This document shows, piece after piece, positions 38,129 to 50,714 of a stretch of 64,000 nt of DNA. Each line of letters starts with the position of its first letter. Within the stretch, counting starts at the first letter, position 1. Under the pieces are notes generated by a model. The model was given only the letters and a program-made list of their open reading frames with translations. It was not told where the DNA came from and ran no database searches. Source of the stretch: Paramecium octaurelia (lineage: Eukaryota; Ciliophora; Oligohymenophorea; Peniculida; Parameciidae); the NCBI GenBank assembly GCA_905182995.1, contig CAJJDP010000158.1:124001-188000 (forward strand), in the 5' to 3' direction. A program made the position numbers and the translations under genes.

Positions 38129-38835
38129 CACTGTGAAAATCAAGATCAGAACTGGTTGAAGTACTGTTTTCTCTGCAAACCATATTGCAACAGCAAAATA
38201 TTATAAAATATTGAATGGACCTGTAAATGCATGCAATGAATATATGAATATCGATTCTATTGGAATCTTAAGTTAACATGTTCCAAAATATTAAATTTTA
38301 AGGTCTCTTGAAAGTGTATTTCTTGATTATACCATTTCAGAGATGACTTTTTCTTTTGCATCAAATTCAATGGGTTCGTAACTTTTCAATAATTCATTAA
38401 ATCTGTATTTAAGCATTCTTGAATAGTTAGTTTATATACCTGAAGATGAAATAGGGTTTATTGTCGATAAATTTTTTGGCACAAACAAATTATTCACCTT
38501 AAACTGTTTCTATTTAGTAATGAGTTGCGACTGATTCTTCTTGACATTGAGTAAAGAGAAAGGTGTTGTAAAATTTTCTGGAATATCTCAGAGCTAAGGA
38601 GAAAACAAAAGCGGAACAAATAGAGAACACAACCTAACTATCTTTATTCTATAATTACAGCCAAAAAAAGCCGAAGTTTGCTTAGTTGAACAGGCGTAAC
38701 TTGAAAAAGAATATGCTGGCCTTCAATATCTGAGTTTTTCACAGGATAGGACATTAAGATTGAATAATAAAAATGATTGATTTGAAGATCAATCAAATCA
38801 AGATATTTAAATGGGATTGTATTAATTACACACAT
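38129..38835 (-). CDS. N-terminal part of a second P5 ATPase paralogue
   Basis: Minus-strand frame homologous to the N-terminus of the complete P5 ATPase but clearly diverged upstream of the shared block. It includes SAFVFSLALRYSRKFYNTF, ESVATHYQIETVQGEQFVC and the P5 signature NKPYFIFR followed by MLKYRFNELLKSYEP, joined by a 22-nt intron. It is cut at 38129 by the N. Its body is probably the sequence now found at 34041-36900. The start codon is not resolved: several frames are open near 38700-38835, so its 5' end may also be imperfect. Confidence 0.65.
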
Positions 38836-39719
38836 TTAATATGTCACTTTTGAAGAAGGTAATAGTTAGAAATATTTTTTGCATCAGATTTAACATAATT
38901 ATTATAAAACGCTTGTAAAAAAATAACAATATGTATCTAAAGGGATCGCAGTAACAATAGATATCAACTTTTTATATTTCATCATGATTGTTTTTAAACT
39001 TCAGACAAAATCTGATACATGCTTTCACAAAAAATGCTCTTTATTATAATAATTATACTTATTAGATATCCAACCGTTCAAAAGTTAGAAGTGATAAAAT
39101 TATCCAAAAGTAACTTTTTAAGTGGATTATATGCCCTTTTTTCCTCTGCAAGTATTTATTGCAGTTGGAATTCCTGGTTGTTAGATACATCCATGATACA
39201 AACTAAAATATTAGCGGTTGTATATAAAAAAATAGGAAGTTGAAATTGATTTTTGACTGCAAATCCATCTTATTAAGAAATTAAGGTTATTGAGTTGTAA
39301 AATACCTTGCTTACAATGTATGGTCTTGTGTTTTCAGTAAATTTATATAAAATTAATTCGTACTATATAATTCTTGAATAAATCTCTAAAAGAAGAATAG
39401 AAAGATAAATTTACTAAAAGAAGAATTAATGATGAAATCGAGTTATTTATTTTGCATCTGGATTTGGAAAGTAAAGTTAATGAAAATGGACTTAAATTTT
39501 TAGGAACTTTTAATTGATAATAAATAAATAAAAACAAATGAGTTAAATGATAAAAAAAGTAACCTATACAAGAAATAATTTGTTGCCAACACCATTGTTA
39601 CACTACACATATTCAGCAATATTAATGTAATTTTCGCTTTTATGGCTTTTTGCTCTTGCATTATGTTGGCGAAAGTCAGCTTTTCAATTTAGATGAGTTT
39701 ATTTTAGATGTATAATAAT
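38836..39719. other. No confident gene
   Basis: About 880 nt, AT-rich. A 74-codon plus-strand frame at 39019-39243 (starting MLSQKMLFIIIIILIRYPT) has some protein-like composition with Cys and Trp, and a minus-strand stretch opposite it is also partly protein-like, but neither has a supporting intron or continuation. Decayed coding sequence is possible. Confidence 0.35.
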
Positions 39720-40346
39720 TCATTTAAGTATTTTCTTAACAATGTCAATGTAAAGGAATTTTCCCTCATTTTTAGGATCAATAAATTTCATATACTCATC
39801 TGCTTCATCTTCTGTAAATCGATATCCCATTGTCATCAATAATTCTTTAAAGTATTCACTCTAAATATACCCTGTGTTTTCTAAATCAACTGATTTAAAT
39901 GCTATTTTTATTTTATAAGAGTAGTACCCTCTATCAATTATTCTTCTCTATCTTGCTCCCTCTTCTTCTTGCTCACAAGAATGAACAAAGCATCTGATCT
40001 GATACCTTGACCTTCTGAATCTTCTAACTCTTTATACAATTCACTCAATTCTTATTCATCGTATACATAACCAATTGAAGTCAAGAGTTCTTATAATTCA
40101 GTAAAATTAATTCTTTCATCACTATCTCTATCAAACAATTAAAAATTTTCTCTGTATTTCTTATCTTCTGCATCAGAAAACAGTCTATATCGATAATAAA
40201 TAACACTTTTTAAAATTGTCATCTGAATATAAATGGCTTTTAAGTTCTTCAATTACAGTTCTAGGGTCTATTTTAGGTAATCCATCATTCAATGACACTT
40301 TCTCCTTTTATCTAACTTGAGATAAGTTAGTTTATGTTTAATTCAT
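39720..40346 (-). CDS. Calmodulin/centrin-like EF-hand protein
   Basis: 192 aa with introns at 40185-40206 (22 nt) and 39902-39927 (26 nt), giving an exact multiple of three. EF-hand units are visible at about 60-95 (FQLFDRDSDERINFTELQELL), about 130-165 (AFKSVDLENTGYIQSEYFKELL) and about 170-192 (FIDPKNEGKFLYIDIVKKIL). Only the first loop has a good set of Ca2+ ligands; the others are degenerate (DLENTG, DPKNEG). It is a Ca2+ sensor-type protein, probably cytoskeletal or ciliary as is common in ciliates, but no specific partner can be named. Confidence 0.87.
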
Positions 40347-40450
40347 TAAATTAAATATAAATATTTAATTATTCTTATTTTAACATACTATAACTATTCT
40401 TATAAATTTTATTTAATATTAGGATTAAAATTTAGATAAAATTATTCTTT

Positions 40451-41332
40451 ATGATCGAGAAAGAATTGAATGATATCATGAAAATGGCAGCCATTTTCTT
40501 TCCAAGTGATATCATACAAATCTAAGTATATAAATATACAGACTTCTATGTTTGCTATAAGAATCTACTAAATTTAGTGCTCTACTCTTATAGGTTCAAA
40601 AAACAAATAAGTCTGGCGAAATTAACTTAAGAAGTATAATTATTTTTCATTCTTGTTATGTTACTTCTAATGATTTTTTAAATATGACTATTGATTTTTA
40701 ATGTTTATCAACTAATAGTTATATTCATTTACAATAATGTTGTTAAACATATAATATTTTGTTTGCTTAAATCCAACATTGATTAAAATAGTATTAAATA
40801 TGATAAATACAATCATCTGAGTGAACAACAACTTCTTACTTTTATTGATATATATTTAGAATAGTTTGGAAATTCCTTTTTTGGCAGCTAATTTCAGGTT
40901 CTTTTTGAAGCAACCCTTAAAATGGTTGAATCTGTATTTTTTTTAGCAATTCCAAAAAGCGGTTTGAGGAAAAGCCGAAGGCTCCTCAATAATACTTTCT
41001 TAAGTATGTTATTTATATATCAATATTCTCTTATACTATATTCGAAATGCCTTCTTCCTCCATTTATTACACATTTGGTCGTCCGTTTTCCCAACATTGC
41101 AAATTCTATTTTTAAGCATTATATATTGTCATCTACTCTGACCTTTTATAATATTTATTTCAGAAACCTATCCTCCGTCAACCCCAACTTTATATCCTAC
41201 TCCAATAGTCTATAGTTCCTAAACTATTAAGTTACTTTAAACAATATTGGATTTAAATTTATCTTTTATTCTTTGTGTATGGAAAATATAAGTATAACTT
41301 TAACTATGTCGTTTAACTAGAGCAACAACTGA
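40451..41332 (+). CDS. Membrane protein frame with one internal TGA
   Basis: Frame of 294 codons from ATG at 40451 to TGA at 41330-41332 with a single in-frame TGA at 40685-40687. Both sides look coding: upstream FFPSDIIQIQVYKYTDFYVC and a hydrophobic helix (FFILVMLLLMIF); downstream LSEQQLLTFIDIYLEQFGNS and further hydrophobic segments. No intron of normal size removes the TGA (the only candidates are 59-64 nt). It may be two genes, an inactivated gene, or a case of TGA recoding. Part of it (from 40674) is repeated at 42140-42798. Confidence 0.5.
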
Positions 41333-42138
41333 TAAAAAATGAAAAGTTATTTATTTAGGTGATAAATAACATTGTAGTTAGAAACTTAATTAGAAAATAC
41401 TCATATATTGAATGATGAGAATTTAATAATAATTAAATGTAAACAAATTAAAATACCTCAACTAATTTGTTGCTGTAAAATAAAAAAGAATTGTTTCATA
41501 TATAGCTTAGAAAGGAGAAGAGAGAGGAGATCTTCAAATCGAAAAGAATCATCTAAAAACAAAATGAAACACCTGAACACATCTAATTGAATCCCGAGGT
41601 ACGAAATATAATTGAATTTAGTAATTAGATTAGTACATCACAGAGTTGATGAAAGAGTGTATTGATATCTACCGAAACAGATTGCCAGATGATTTTGATA
41701 AGATGCTGAACAATTTGAAGAGATTGAGGAAATTACAGAACTTGGATCAACGAGGGGAGGCATTCTCCCTTAGTTTGTTTAAGAATGATTTTATAGAGTA
41801 TAAAGATTAGTGTGATGTAGATATATTCTTGTTCTATTGAATGAGCAATTCGATCATGCTTCTCAATTATAAGTGGAAGGAGCTACAATTTTAGCTAATT
41901 TTTTTGGTATGATGGATAAAAATTCACGATTATACTTTTCCTCATACTTGCCAATGTTGAATGTGTTGAGTGATGTGATAACTAAGAATTTTGGGAGATT
42001 GCTAATTTCAAAGAATGCTTCCTTAGTTGATTCAGTATGATTGAACTTAAATATTAGTGTTTGTATGCTTTAGGGAATGCATTTTACGATTAACAAATAT
42101 TGGTTCAAAAGTTCAAATAGCATTTTGGTTTGAAGCAT
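40674..42138. repeat. First copy of a 1,465-bp direct duplication ending at an N
   Basis: Sequence identical, wherever I compared, to 42140-43604 (offset 1,466). The copy stops exactly at the N at 42139 inside the importin-alpha gene, whereas the second copy continues into the rest of that gene. This is the pattern of two overlapping contig ends placed side by side. Confidence 0.92.
41437..42138 (+). CDS. Importin-alpha 5' fragment (duplicate contig end)
   Basis: Same start and first three introns (41599-41621, 41817-41845, 42035-42057) as the complete gene at 42903, then cut at the N. Not an independent gene in all likelihood. Confidence 0.85.
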
Positions 42139-42139
42139 N
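42139..42139. other. Single-N contig join
   Basis: Joins the end of the first 1,465-bp copy to the start of the second. Confidence 0.9.
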
Positions 42140-43604
42140 TTTTTTAAATATGACTATTGATTTTTAATGTTTATCAACTAATAGTTATATTCATTTACAA
42201 TAATGTTGTTAAACATATAATATTTTGTTTGCTTAAATCCAACATTGATTAAAATAGTATTAAATATGATAAATACAATCATCTGAGTGAACAACAACTT
42301 CTTACTTTTATTGATATATATTTAGAATAGTTTGGAAATTCCTTTTTTGGCAGCTAATTTCAGGTTCTTTTTGAAGCAACCCTTAAAATGGTTGAATCTG
42401 TATTTTTTTTAGCAATTCCAAAAAGCGGTTTGAGGAAAAGCCGAAGGCTCCTCAATAATACTTTCTTAAGTATGTTATTTATATATCAATATTCTCTTAT
42501 ACTATATTCGAAATGCCTTCTTCCTCCATTTATTACACATTTGGTCGTCCGTTTTCCCAACATTGCAAATTCTATTTTTAAGCATTATATATTGTCATCT
42601 ACTCTGACCTTTTATAATATTTATTTCAGAAACCTATCCTCCGTCAACCCCAACTTTATATCCTACTCCAATAGTCTATAGTTCCTAAACTATTAAGTTA
42701 CTTTAAACAATATTGGATTTAAATTTATCTTTTATTCTTTGTGTATGGAAAATATAAGTATAACTTTAACTATGTCGTTTAACTAGAGCAACAACTGATA
42801 AAAAATGAAAAGTTATTTATTTAGGTGATAAATAACATTGTAGTTAGAAACTTAATTAGAAAATACTCATATATTGAATGATGAGAATTTAATAATAATT
42901 AAATGTAAACAAATTAAAATACCTCAACTAATTTGTTGCTGTAAAATAAAAAAGAATTGTTTCATATATAGCTTAGAAAGGAGAAGAGAGAGGAGATCTT
43001 CAAATCGAAAAGAATCATCTAAAAACAAAATGAAACACCTGAACACATCTAATTGAATCCCGAGGTACGAAATATAATTGAATTTAGTAATTAGATTAGT
43101 ACATCACAGAGTTGATGAAAGAGTGTATTGATATCTACCGAAACAGATTGCCAGATGATTTTGATAAGATGCTGAACAATTTGAAGAGATTGAGGAAATT
43201 ACAGAACTTGGATCAACGAGGGGAGGCATTCTCCCTTAGTTTGTTTAAGAATGATTTTATAGAGTATAAAGATTAGTGTGATGTAGATATATTCTTGTTC
43301 TATTGAATGAGCAATTCGATCATGCTTCTCAATTATAAGTGGAAGGAGCTACAATTTTAGCTAATTTTTTTGGTATGATGGATAAAAATTCACGATTATA
43401 CTTTTCCTCATACTTGCCAATGTTGAATGTGTTGAGTGATGTGATAACTAAGAATTTTGGGAGATTGCTAATTTCAAAGAATGCTTCCTTAGTTGATTCA
43501 GTATGATTGAACTTAAATATTAGTGTTTGTATGCTTTAGGGAATGCATTTTACGATTAACAAATATTGGTTCAAAAGTTCAAATAGCATTTTGGTTTGAA
43601 GCAT
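42140..43604. repeat. Second copy of the 1,465-bp direct duplication
   Basis: Starts at TTTTTTAAATATG, matching 40674, and runs on without a break into unique sequence after 43604. It carries the 3' part of the membrane-protein frame (to 42798) and the 5' part of the intact importin-alpha. Confidence 0.92.
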
Positions 43605-44519
43605 TTACTGTAAGTGTCAATGCATCTGAACACAGTTGTTTGGGTATTGGATACTCTGACAGGGAATAGAGAATTTTTGAACAAGGAGGAATTGGAATTG
43701 TCTTTGTAAATTCTCGATAAATAATTACAATCAAATGACGTTGAAAACTTCATTCATAGTTTAAGTGCCTTGAGGAACATCAGCCAATACCAAATAGATG
43801 CAATACCGATGATAATTGGACTGACTTCCTTTTCGAAAATCGTTGAGATAGTGTCCCAAAAATAGGATTTGGTGCATCTACATTCTACTTCCTTGGAGAT
43901 AATCTTTGCATTGAGTACCATGAACGATTACGAATAAGTTAAGAGGTTGGACAACAAATACAATTTAATGGAAGTCTATGTTACATACTTGTCTTCTTAT
44001 GAGAAGGAATATAGATTGAAATCAATGATATCGTTAACCAATTTGTGCAATCTAAACGAGATCTTTGCAATTCAGTTGTCTAAGATGCCTTATGTGATAG
44101 AGAAGATCATATCAATAACCATCTAGACAGAGCAATAGCAGATTCTGAATGGAGTCAACTTGATCTACAGTATGTTGCAATACGAGAAGATCGAAATGAA
44201 TCAAAACTTTATCAATAACAAGATCTTAAGCTTGATTTCACGCATTTTAGAGTATCTTAACAATGACATTCTAATTTCCACCTTGAAATCTTTGTGGATC
44301 TTGTTGCAATCCATCGAATATTACACAGCATCACTTTAGATCCCAGGAGATGATAAGATTAAATCGCAAGTTTACATGATGAATCAATTAAATGTGCACA
44401 ACATACAAGACAAATTGCTGACTCTATACCAAAATGTAAACAATCAAGAAGTGAGAGATTGGATCGATGAATGTGTGAATATTTTGGAGAAGACCCAGAA
44501 TGAGATTGAAAATTATTGA
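42903..44519 (+). CDS. Importin-alpha, full length
   Basis: 513 aa with introns at 43065-43087 (23 nt), 43283-43311 (29 nt) and 43501-43523 (23 nt), an exact multiple of three and the usual family length. The importin-beta-binding domain is at about 12-50 (NKKELFHIQLRKEKREEIFK). ARM-type helical repeats follow to the C-terminus, including LNTVVWVLDTLTGNREFL and ISQYQIDAIPMIIGL; only some carry the Trp/Asn pairs of the NLS groove. It is an adaptor for nuclear import with importin-beta. It is clearly diverged from the shorter importin-alpha at 21984. Confidence 0.9.
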
Positions 44520-44549
44520 TATAATTGAGATTAATTTAATTAATAAAGA

Positions 44550-45920
44550 ATGGTTTATTCAATAGGTTAAGCCAAAAGATCTGATCCTGCACTCAAAACA
44601 ATAGCACCTGCTCCCAACGCCTATCTTCCAAAATTAGTTTCCAAGCTCCAAGCACCTCAATGGACGTAAGCCCAACTTATTACAGTAGTATCGGAGGGGC
44701 AGCTCAAAGGGCTGGTCGATCTACATCAATAGGACCTGGACCAGGACAATATGGCTATCAATCTAAACTAATAGAAGGACCAAAATACACAATGAGTGGA
44801 AAACACGAAACTAAGTAAGCTTCGATGTCACCTGGACCAGGAAACTATAATGATGAAAGCTTCAGCTCTGTTTACAAAAAGTAGCCCATGTACACTTTGG
44901 GTCTCAAACATCACACTTCTCAAAAGGATTTGATCCCTGGGCCTGGACAATATGATCTGAACAGTTCCTATATCTCCAGCAATTCAATTAAATTTCCTAC
45001 CTAACCTAGATTGACATCTTTAGAAGGCGGAATGTCTCCTGGACCTGGATGTAACTTAGAATATTATTTTTAGAATACAACATTGACAAAGCAGCAAAGT
45101 TATTATTAGAGAAGTCTTAACCTTCATGGGTAATAGGGACATCATAGAGATCTCCAGATATGAGGAAGCAAGATCTGTAGCCAGGACCTGGGGCTTATCA
45201 TTTAAAGAGTCTGCTCAACCTTTCCAAAAACTTCACAATCAAATAGAAACTACAGAACAAGGATTATAGCTCCTATTAGCCAGGTCCTGGGGCATATGAT
45301 TAGGACATATCAAACATCAAATCTCATTATCCTTCTTATAAGATAGGCTCTGAATTAAGGAATACATAAAATGCAATGGACAAACTGGTTCCTGGACCTG
45401 GGCAATATTATAGAGAGTAAATGATTGATTTGATTATGTGTTTAGAAGATTGGATAGTCTAAGCTCGTTGTAGAAGTCAGCTCCGTCTTTCAAAATGCCG
45501 TAAGCTCTGAGGAAGGATCTCAATGACTCGGTTACGATAACTCCTGGACCTGGATAGTATTCGATGCCCAAGAATTAGAATACACAGATGGTCTCGATGA
45601 AGGGATCGAAGTACAATCCCAATAATTCTTCATTCATTCCAGGACCAGGCTAATACAACCCAGATGATTCTGTATGCAAACATAAGGATGGTTCAGTGAG
45701 AATAGTGCCAGAACACAAAACAAAATAACTATTAACGCAATATTTCCCAGGACCTGGACAATATTCGGTTAAATCATCTCTCGAAGGTCCTTAATGGGGA
45801 TTCTCTAAAGACATTCGTCAAGGCTTAATCAAGAAGGACGTCATTCCTGGTCCAGGGGCCTACAATATCCCTCCAAAATTTAATGATGTTCCGAAGTATC
45901 TATTGCCTAAACAATTTTGA
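44550..45920 (+). CDS. PG-rich (SHIPPO/ODF3-like) ciliary protein
   Basis: 431 aa with introns at 44666-44688 (23 nt), 45051-45073 (23 nt) and 45417-45445 (29 nt). About eleven PGPGxY motifs (PGPGQY, PGPGNY, PGPGAY) are spaced 30-45 residues apart through the whole protein; one is assembled across the second intron. This is the sperm-tail PG-rich repeat architecture (STPGR; SHIPPO1/ODF3, CIMAP). Family members lie on or inside ciliary and sperm-tail microtubules, which fits a heavily ciliated cell. No other domain is present. Confidence 0.92.
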
Positions 45921-45949
45921 TACATTAAAATATTATTCAAATTATAAAA

Positions 45950-48811
45950 ATGGAAAAAGAATTGGCTCACAAATTGGATGTTATTCTCAAGAAACTAAGT
46001 GACGATGTTTTAAAGATAGAACAGGACAAATTACAACACGTATTTCATTCAGTCCACACCATATCTTGGATTGTGATTTAATCGATAGTACCTTACATAA
46101 GAGAGGAGTTCAGAGGCTAAACTATTAAAGTGTTTCAATTGATCACCCAATTGATTAAGTGTCTCAAAGATAATGATTTTGATGAAGTGACCAAAAAACT
46201 GTTCTAATAAAGAGCTTAAAGAAGAAGATCTCTCAGGTTGATCAATTGTTCGTTGTGTGATCATTATCGTAAAATGCCCTCTAAGTAAGACCCTAAATAA
46301 GCACACTACAAGAAATACTTGGATTAATTGAAAAGAGATGGAGTTGAATTGAATTCAAAAATGGAACATGCAGTATTGGAAAGGAAGATTAGAAAATTAT
46401 CAGATGATGACGAACAATTTGTCTATAAGACATCAAAAGCATGTTAAGTTGAATTAGATGAATTGTTATTACAAAACTCAAATAGCAATGAAAATGAGAA
46501 TCAAAGAATAAGTAAATCAGATACTTTTGATGCAGAAACACAAACTGAAAGTGTTCCATCAAAATTCTCACTTTAAGCTACATCAGAATTGAGAAACCAT
46601 TTTGTAAATTACTATTACTTACATTCCTAATATGATAGTGTAAAGTAGATTATAGATGAAGGAATTAAGGCATGTTAAAAATAAACTGAGATATTTTAGG
46701 ATATAAACTAAGACACGCCTGCATTAAAAGTCAAATACTTTGCATAATAGTCTTTGTAACATGTGTCTTAAGTGTTACAACAAAAAGTAGCTCAGATTGA
46801 AGCAACGAAGGAATTTAAATCGAAAGAGTTGAAGGAGAATCTTCCTCCTTTAGGTGATATCATTAAGTAAGTGCAATTGTAAGAACATAAGAGAAAGGCA
46901 ATAGAGGCAGGTATTATAGAATATGATCCTGAATTTGATCCAGAATTATTATAGAATAAGAGAATAGAATTTAGAGTTAAAGAGATTAATGGTTAATAAG
47001 TGATAGAGGAGGTGGTAGTAGATGTAGAGAGTGGAGAAGTAATCAAAAGCAGAGCCAGATAAAGTGATCCTCAATAAGAAATAATGTTGGAACAAGAAGA
47101 ATTAATTAAGTAAATTAAATCAAAGGAACAAACTATAGATGAAAATGAATGGATTGTGGCTAAGTATGGAAATTAGAAGGTTAAGGTAATTTAGAAATCA
47201 GATGATGTGACCTAATATGAAGTTAATACAGCATAGGCGAAGAAAATTGTTAGAGTGAAATCTGTTGATGGCAATAAGCAATTAGAAGAGGAATGGATTG
47301 CTCAATAGGCAGACGGAAAACATTAGTATAAAGTATATTAGTAGAATGGATAATTGCTATATGAAGACAAGGGAGAATAGGTAGGCATTAGATTGTCAGC
47401 AAAGAGATTAGATCATAAGGAATCAATAATTGAGGAGAGAACAACTGAAAATGGTAGTGTGATGAGAATATTGGAGAAATAAAAATATGGTTAGGATACG
47501 ATAAAGATTATAAAAAGAAACAGTCAGCATGAAGTCGTGGAATCAATTACCAAGTAGGTTTTGAAGGATGATAATGGCGAAATGTATTAACACGAGGAAG
47601 AAGTAAAATAAGGAGGAATCAAAATTATGAGAAAAATATATGTGAATGGAGATGATTAGAGTAAGAAAATAGACGAAGTCACTATTCATCCGAATGGAAG
47701 GAGATCTAGTATTGTATTGAAACAATACAAGGATAAAACTGAAGCTGTGTTTAATGATGAATTTGGAGATGAAATTCAAGTGACCAAATATACATATATT
47801 AATGAAAAGGGATAATAAGTTGAATGTCAAAGAAAAATGAATATGAGAACTAAGGAAGTCTAAATGCAAAAGACTTTTAAAAATGAAGATGGCAAATAAA
47901 CTATTGAAACTGTCATCACTTTGGATGGTTTAGAAATTGGCAAACAAATTATCATTTAAATTGGACCTAATGAAAGAATTGAAAGAATTACCAAGAATGG
48001 AAAGACTATTGAGTAGAAGGTGTTAGTTGATGAACATGGCTAAGAGTCTATCCATATGGTTGATCATGAGAATAACATGAAAATTCAGACAACCAATTTC
48101 ACCAAGAATTCTGTTGAATATCAACAGTAAACAATTAATCTATCTAATGGTGCTAAGAGACATATCCATTAAAGGACATATTTTGATGAAAATAATGAGA
48201 AGATAATCGAAGAAGATCGAGTTGATGAATTTGGTTAAAGAATACTAATTAAAAAGAGGATAAATGCGTTAGGAGAAGAGATTATTTAAGAATTTGAAGT
48301 TACAGAAAATGATGGATTAAATCCTGAATTAAAATAAATTAGATAATCATAAAAGAGATTACCACGTGCTGAATTATAATCTGTTGTAGTCATCGATATT
48401 GGAATTTAGACTGAAGGTTAAATGCCATTATTCACACAAACTTAAGAGTAATTTTAATAGAAGAAATAGAACTCTCAAATTATTATCGATAAACCTGATT
48501 TCAATGAATTAGACAAAGAAGCATTTAAAAAACTCTAACAAGGAAAAGGCAAGAATGATCCATAATTTTAAGAGGCTGTGAATTAAATCAAGAAGTTCTT
48601 TAATAAAGGAGATGGAGAGGAATTAAAATAAGAGGAGTTCAATGAATACTTATCAAAGTTGAGATAGAATCATTAAAGATAATGTGGTGAATAGTGTTCA
48701 CACTTACTAAGATTTTATGCAAAATTAGGTTTCTTGATCTAAAAGTCAGCTTTGAATAGACAAGTTTACAAATTATAAAAAGTCTAATTGTAAGCTAAAG
48801 AATCACTATGA
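45950..48811 (+). CDS. Large charged repeat protein, 953 aa
   Basis: A single intronless frame of 2,862 nt, the longest uninterrupted frame in the window. The N-terminal 100 residues are helical (KELAHKLDVILKKLSDDVL) and contain a CSLCDHYRKM segment. From about 330 to 810 the protein is built of degenerate units of about 30-40 residues with alternating beta-strand and turn (for example YKVYQQNGQLLYEDKGEQ, IHPNGRRSSIVLKQYKDK, DEFGQRILIKKRINALGEE), reminiscent of strand-turn repeat proteins. The C-terminus (about 850-953) is helical and EF-hand-like in rhythm. No family recognised; a structural or cytoskeletal role is likely. Confidence 0.88.
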
Positions 48812-48921
48812 CTTGAATCAATTATATTAATATGTATTAACAATAATTAACTAAGCTATTTGTAAAATATGATGCACCCATTCCATAGGACAATATCCTT
48901 TTTAAAACTTCATTTTTCAAG

Positions 48922-50397
48922 ATGAGTAATCACAAAGAAGTCACTTTGCTTTTATGTAGCAATGATTTCATCTATAAAGTCAGCAACAATAATGTCAAAG
49001 TGTACATACTTAAACTCAATTATGAGGTGAGATTCTCAGTAAAAGCTGAATAAACTTCAAAACAAATACATAAACAAATGAAAGGAGATGAATTCCATAC
49101 ACAAATATACAAACTTACTCTTGAAAGGGATGATTGTAATTCGGTTGAATTCTACAACTTCAACTTTTAAACTATGTATTGGTTTGATTACCTCAGAAAC
49201 AAGCTACACATGCTGGATTATCAAACGCATTATGAGATTAGTAAGCTAATTGGTAAAGGATCATTTGCATCTGTCTATGAAGCAAAAGGGAAGAATGATC
49301 AATAATCTTATGCTGCAAAAGCATTTTACAAAAAACAAGTGTTCCAGGATCCAAAGGGAAGAGATTAAGTTGAAAATGAAATCAATGTCATGCGCAAACT
49401 CAATCATCCAAATCTTATCAATTTGCATGAAGTCTTTGAAAATAAAGCTCAAATCTATTTAATATTGGACTTGGCAAGAGGAGGCACACTTGAATATGCT
49501 TTGAAAGTACTGAATGCCCCAGTTCCATACTTAAGTGCAAAAGTGATATTTCGATAAATACTTGAAGGTGTACAATATATTCATGATTAGGGCATAATAC
49601 ATAGAGATTTGAAACCAGATAATATACTTTTTAGAGATTTCATCCCTCTTAAGAGGTATGGTCTCATAAATGTGGGTAATAATATCATGATCAGTGACTT
49701 TGGCATCTCCACTCCAAAACAATAAAGAATGGCTATATATTAATATTGTGGCACTCCAGGTTACATGGCCCCAGAAGTATTTCTGGCAGAAAATGATAAT
49801 AATGCTACATATGATGAAAAATGCGACGTCTTCTCCTTAGGTTGCATACTTTATTATCTTCTTATTGGCCATCCCCTCTTTGCTTAACCAGTAAAGCAGA
49901 CAAATATGGAAATGAAAATTGATTTTGCTCAATTAGAAAAAGACCTCAATTAGAGTCATTCATTAACTGTACTTTTGTAAAGGATGCTATCCCAGAATCC
50001 ATAAGATAGACCATCCTGCAGGGAAATCCTTGAATCCAAAATAATGGAGGTGGAGTATGGAGAGGATGGCATTCCTGTATTCAAAGATTTCCAAAGACCC
50101 AAAAGTAGTCCACCAAAAAGAATGTAGCCATTGCATCCTGAAATTGATAGATCGTAAATATACTATAATAATAATTTTAGTAAGAGATAGAGTATGTTAA
50201 ATTCAAAGATAATTAAACTGATGCCAATCTTAGAAGAGAAATAAGAAATACGAATTTAAGGAAAGGATAAAACTACGATCATTATAAAATAAAGAAATTC
50301 TCATTTTGATGAAGAGAGAACACCAGCATAAAGAGTTGCTGCAGCTCGTAGATCCTCTGCTTATGTTCCCTCAAGCAATCATAATAGCAGAAAATGA
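48922..50397 (+). CDS. Serine/threonine kinase with N-terminal PH-like region
   Basis: Intronless, 491 aa. Residues 1-105 look like a PH-type beta-sandwich (ending in [15 protein letters not shown]). The kinase domain is at about 110-370: [11 protein letters not shown], Lys in YAAKAF (about 131), catalytic loop [10 protein letters not shown] (about 225), SDFGIS (about 257), [10 protein letters not shown] and [13 protein letters not shown]. All catalytic residues are present. This PH-plus-CAMK-like layout is a large Paramecium-expanded group. The tail (about 380-491) is basic and Ser-rich. An upstream ATG pair at 48869 is in another frame and quickly stops. Confidence 0.92.
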
Positions 50398-50450
50398 TCA
50401 TATGCAACTATAATTTGTTTTTCATAAATATTATTACATGTTAAAATATA

Positions 50451-50714
50451 ATGAATAGGTGTGCTGCATTTTCCTATCATTCTTAGTGGACCTCTTTATC
50501 ATATCTAAGACGATCTCCAATTTCACGTAAACCACATATTTCTATAAAACGATTCCTTTTTGATTTTGAATGGAGCATCTTTTAGATTAAATACAAAAAA
50601 AGAAAATTTTAAATTGGAAATTAATTATCAAATATTAAAGGTTATGTTTCTAAAGGTTTTAAAATTCTCATGATTTAACACTGTCCAATAAAAAGCAATA
50701 TAAATATTTAATGA
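50451..50714 (+). CDS. Possible small protein, 87 aa
   Basis: Open frame MNRCAAFSYHSQWTSLSYLR... to TGA 50712-50714, basic and rich in aromatic residues. It sits 53 nt after the kinase gene. A GT...TAG segment near its start could be an intron, but reading through is equally open. It could be a short real gene or a relic. Confidence 0.35.

Noticed and set aside
39019-39243. 74-aa plus-strand frame
   Set aside because: No upstream or downstream support; probably chance or debris in an AT-rich interval.
40674-43604. Interpreting the 1,465-bp direct repeat as a biological tandem duplication
   Set aside because: The first copy ends precisely at an N inside a gene that is complete only in the second copy; an unmerged contig overlap explains it better.
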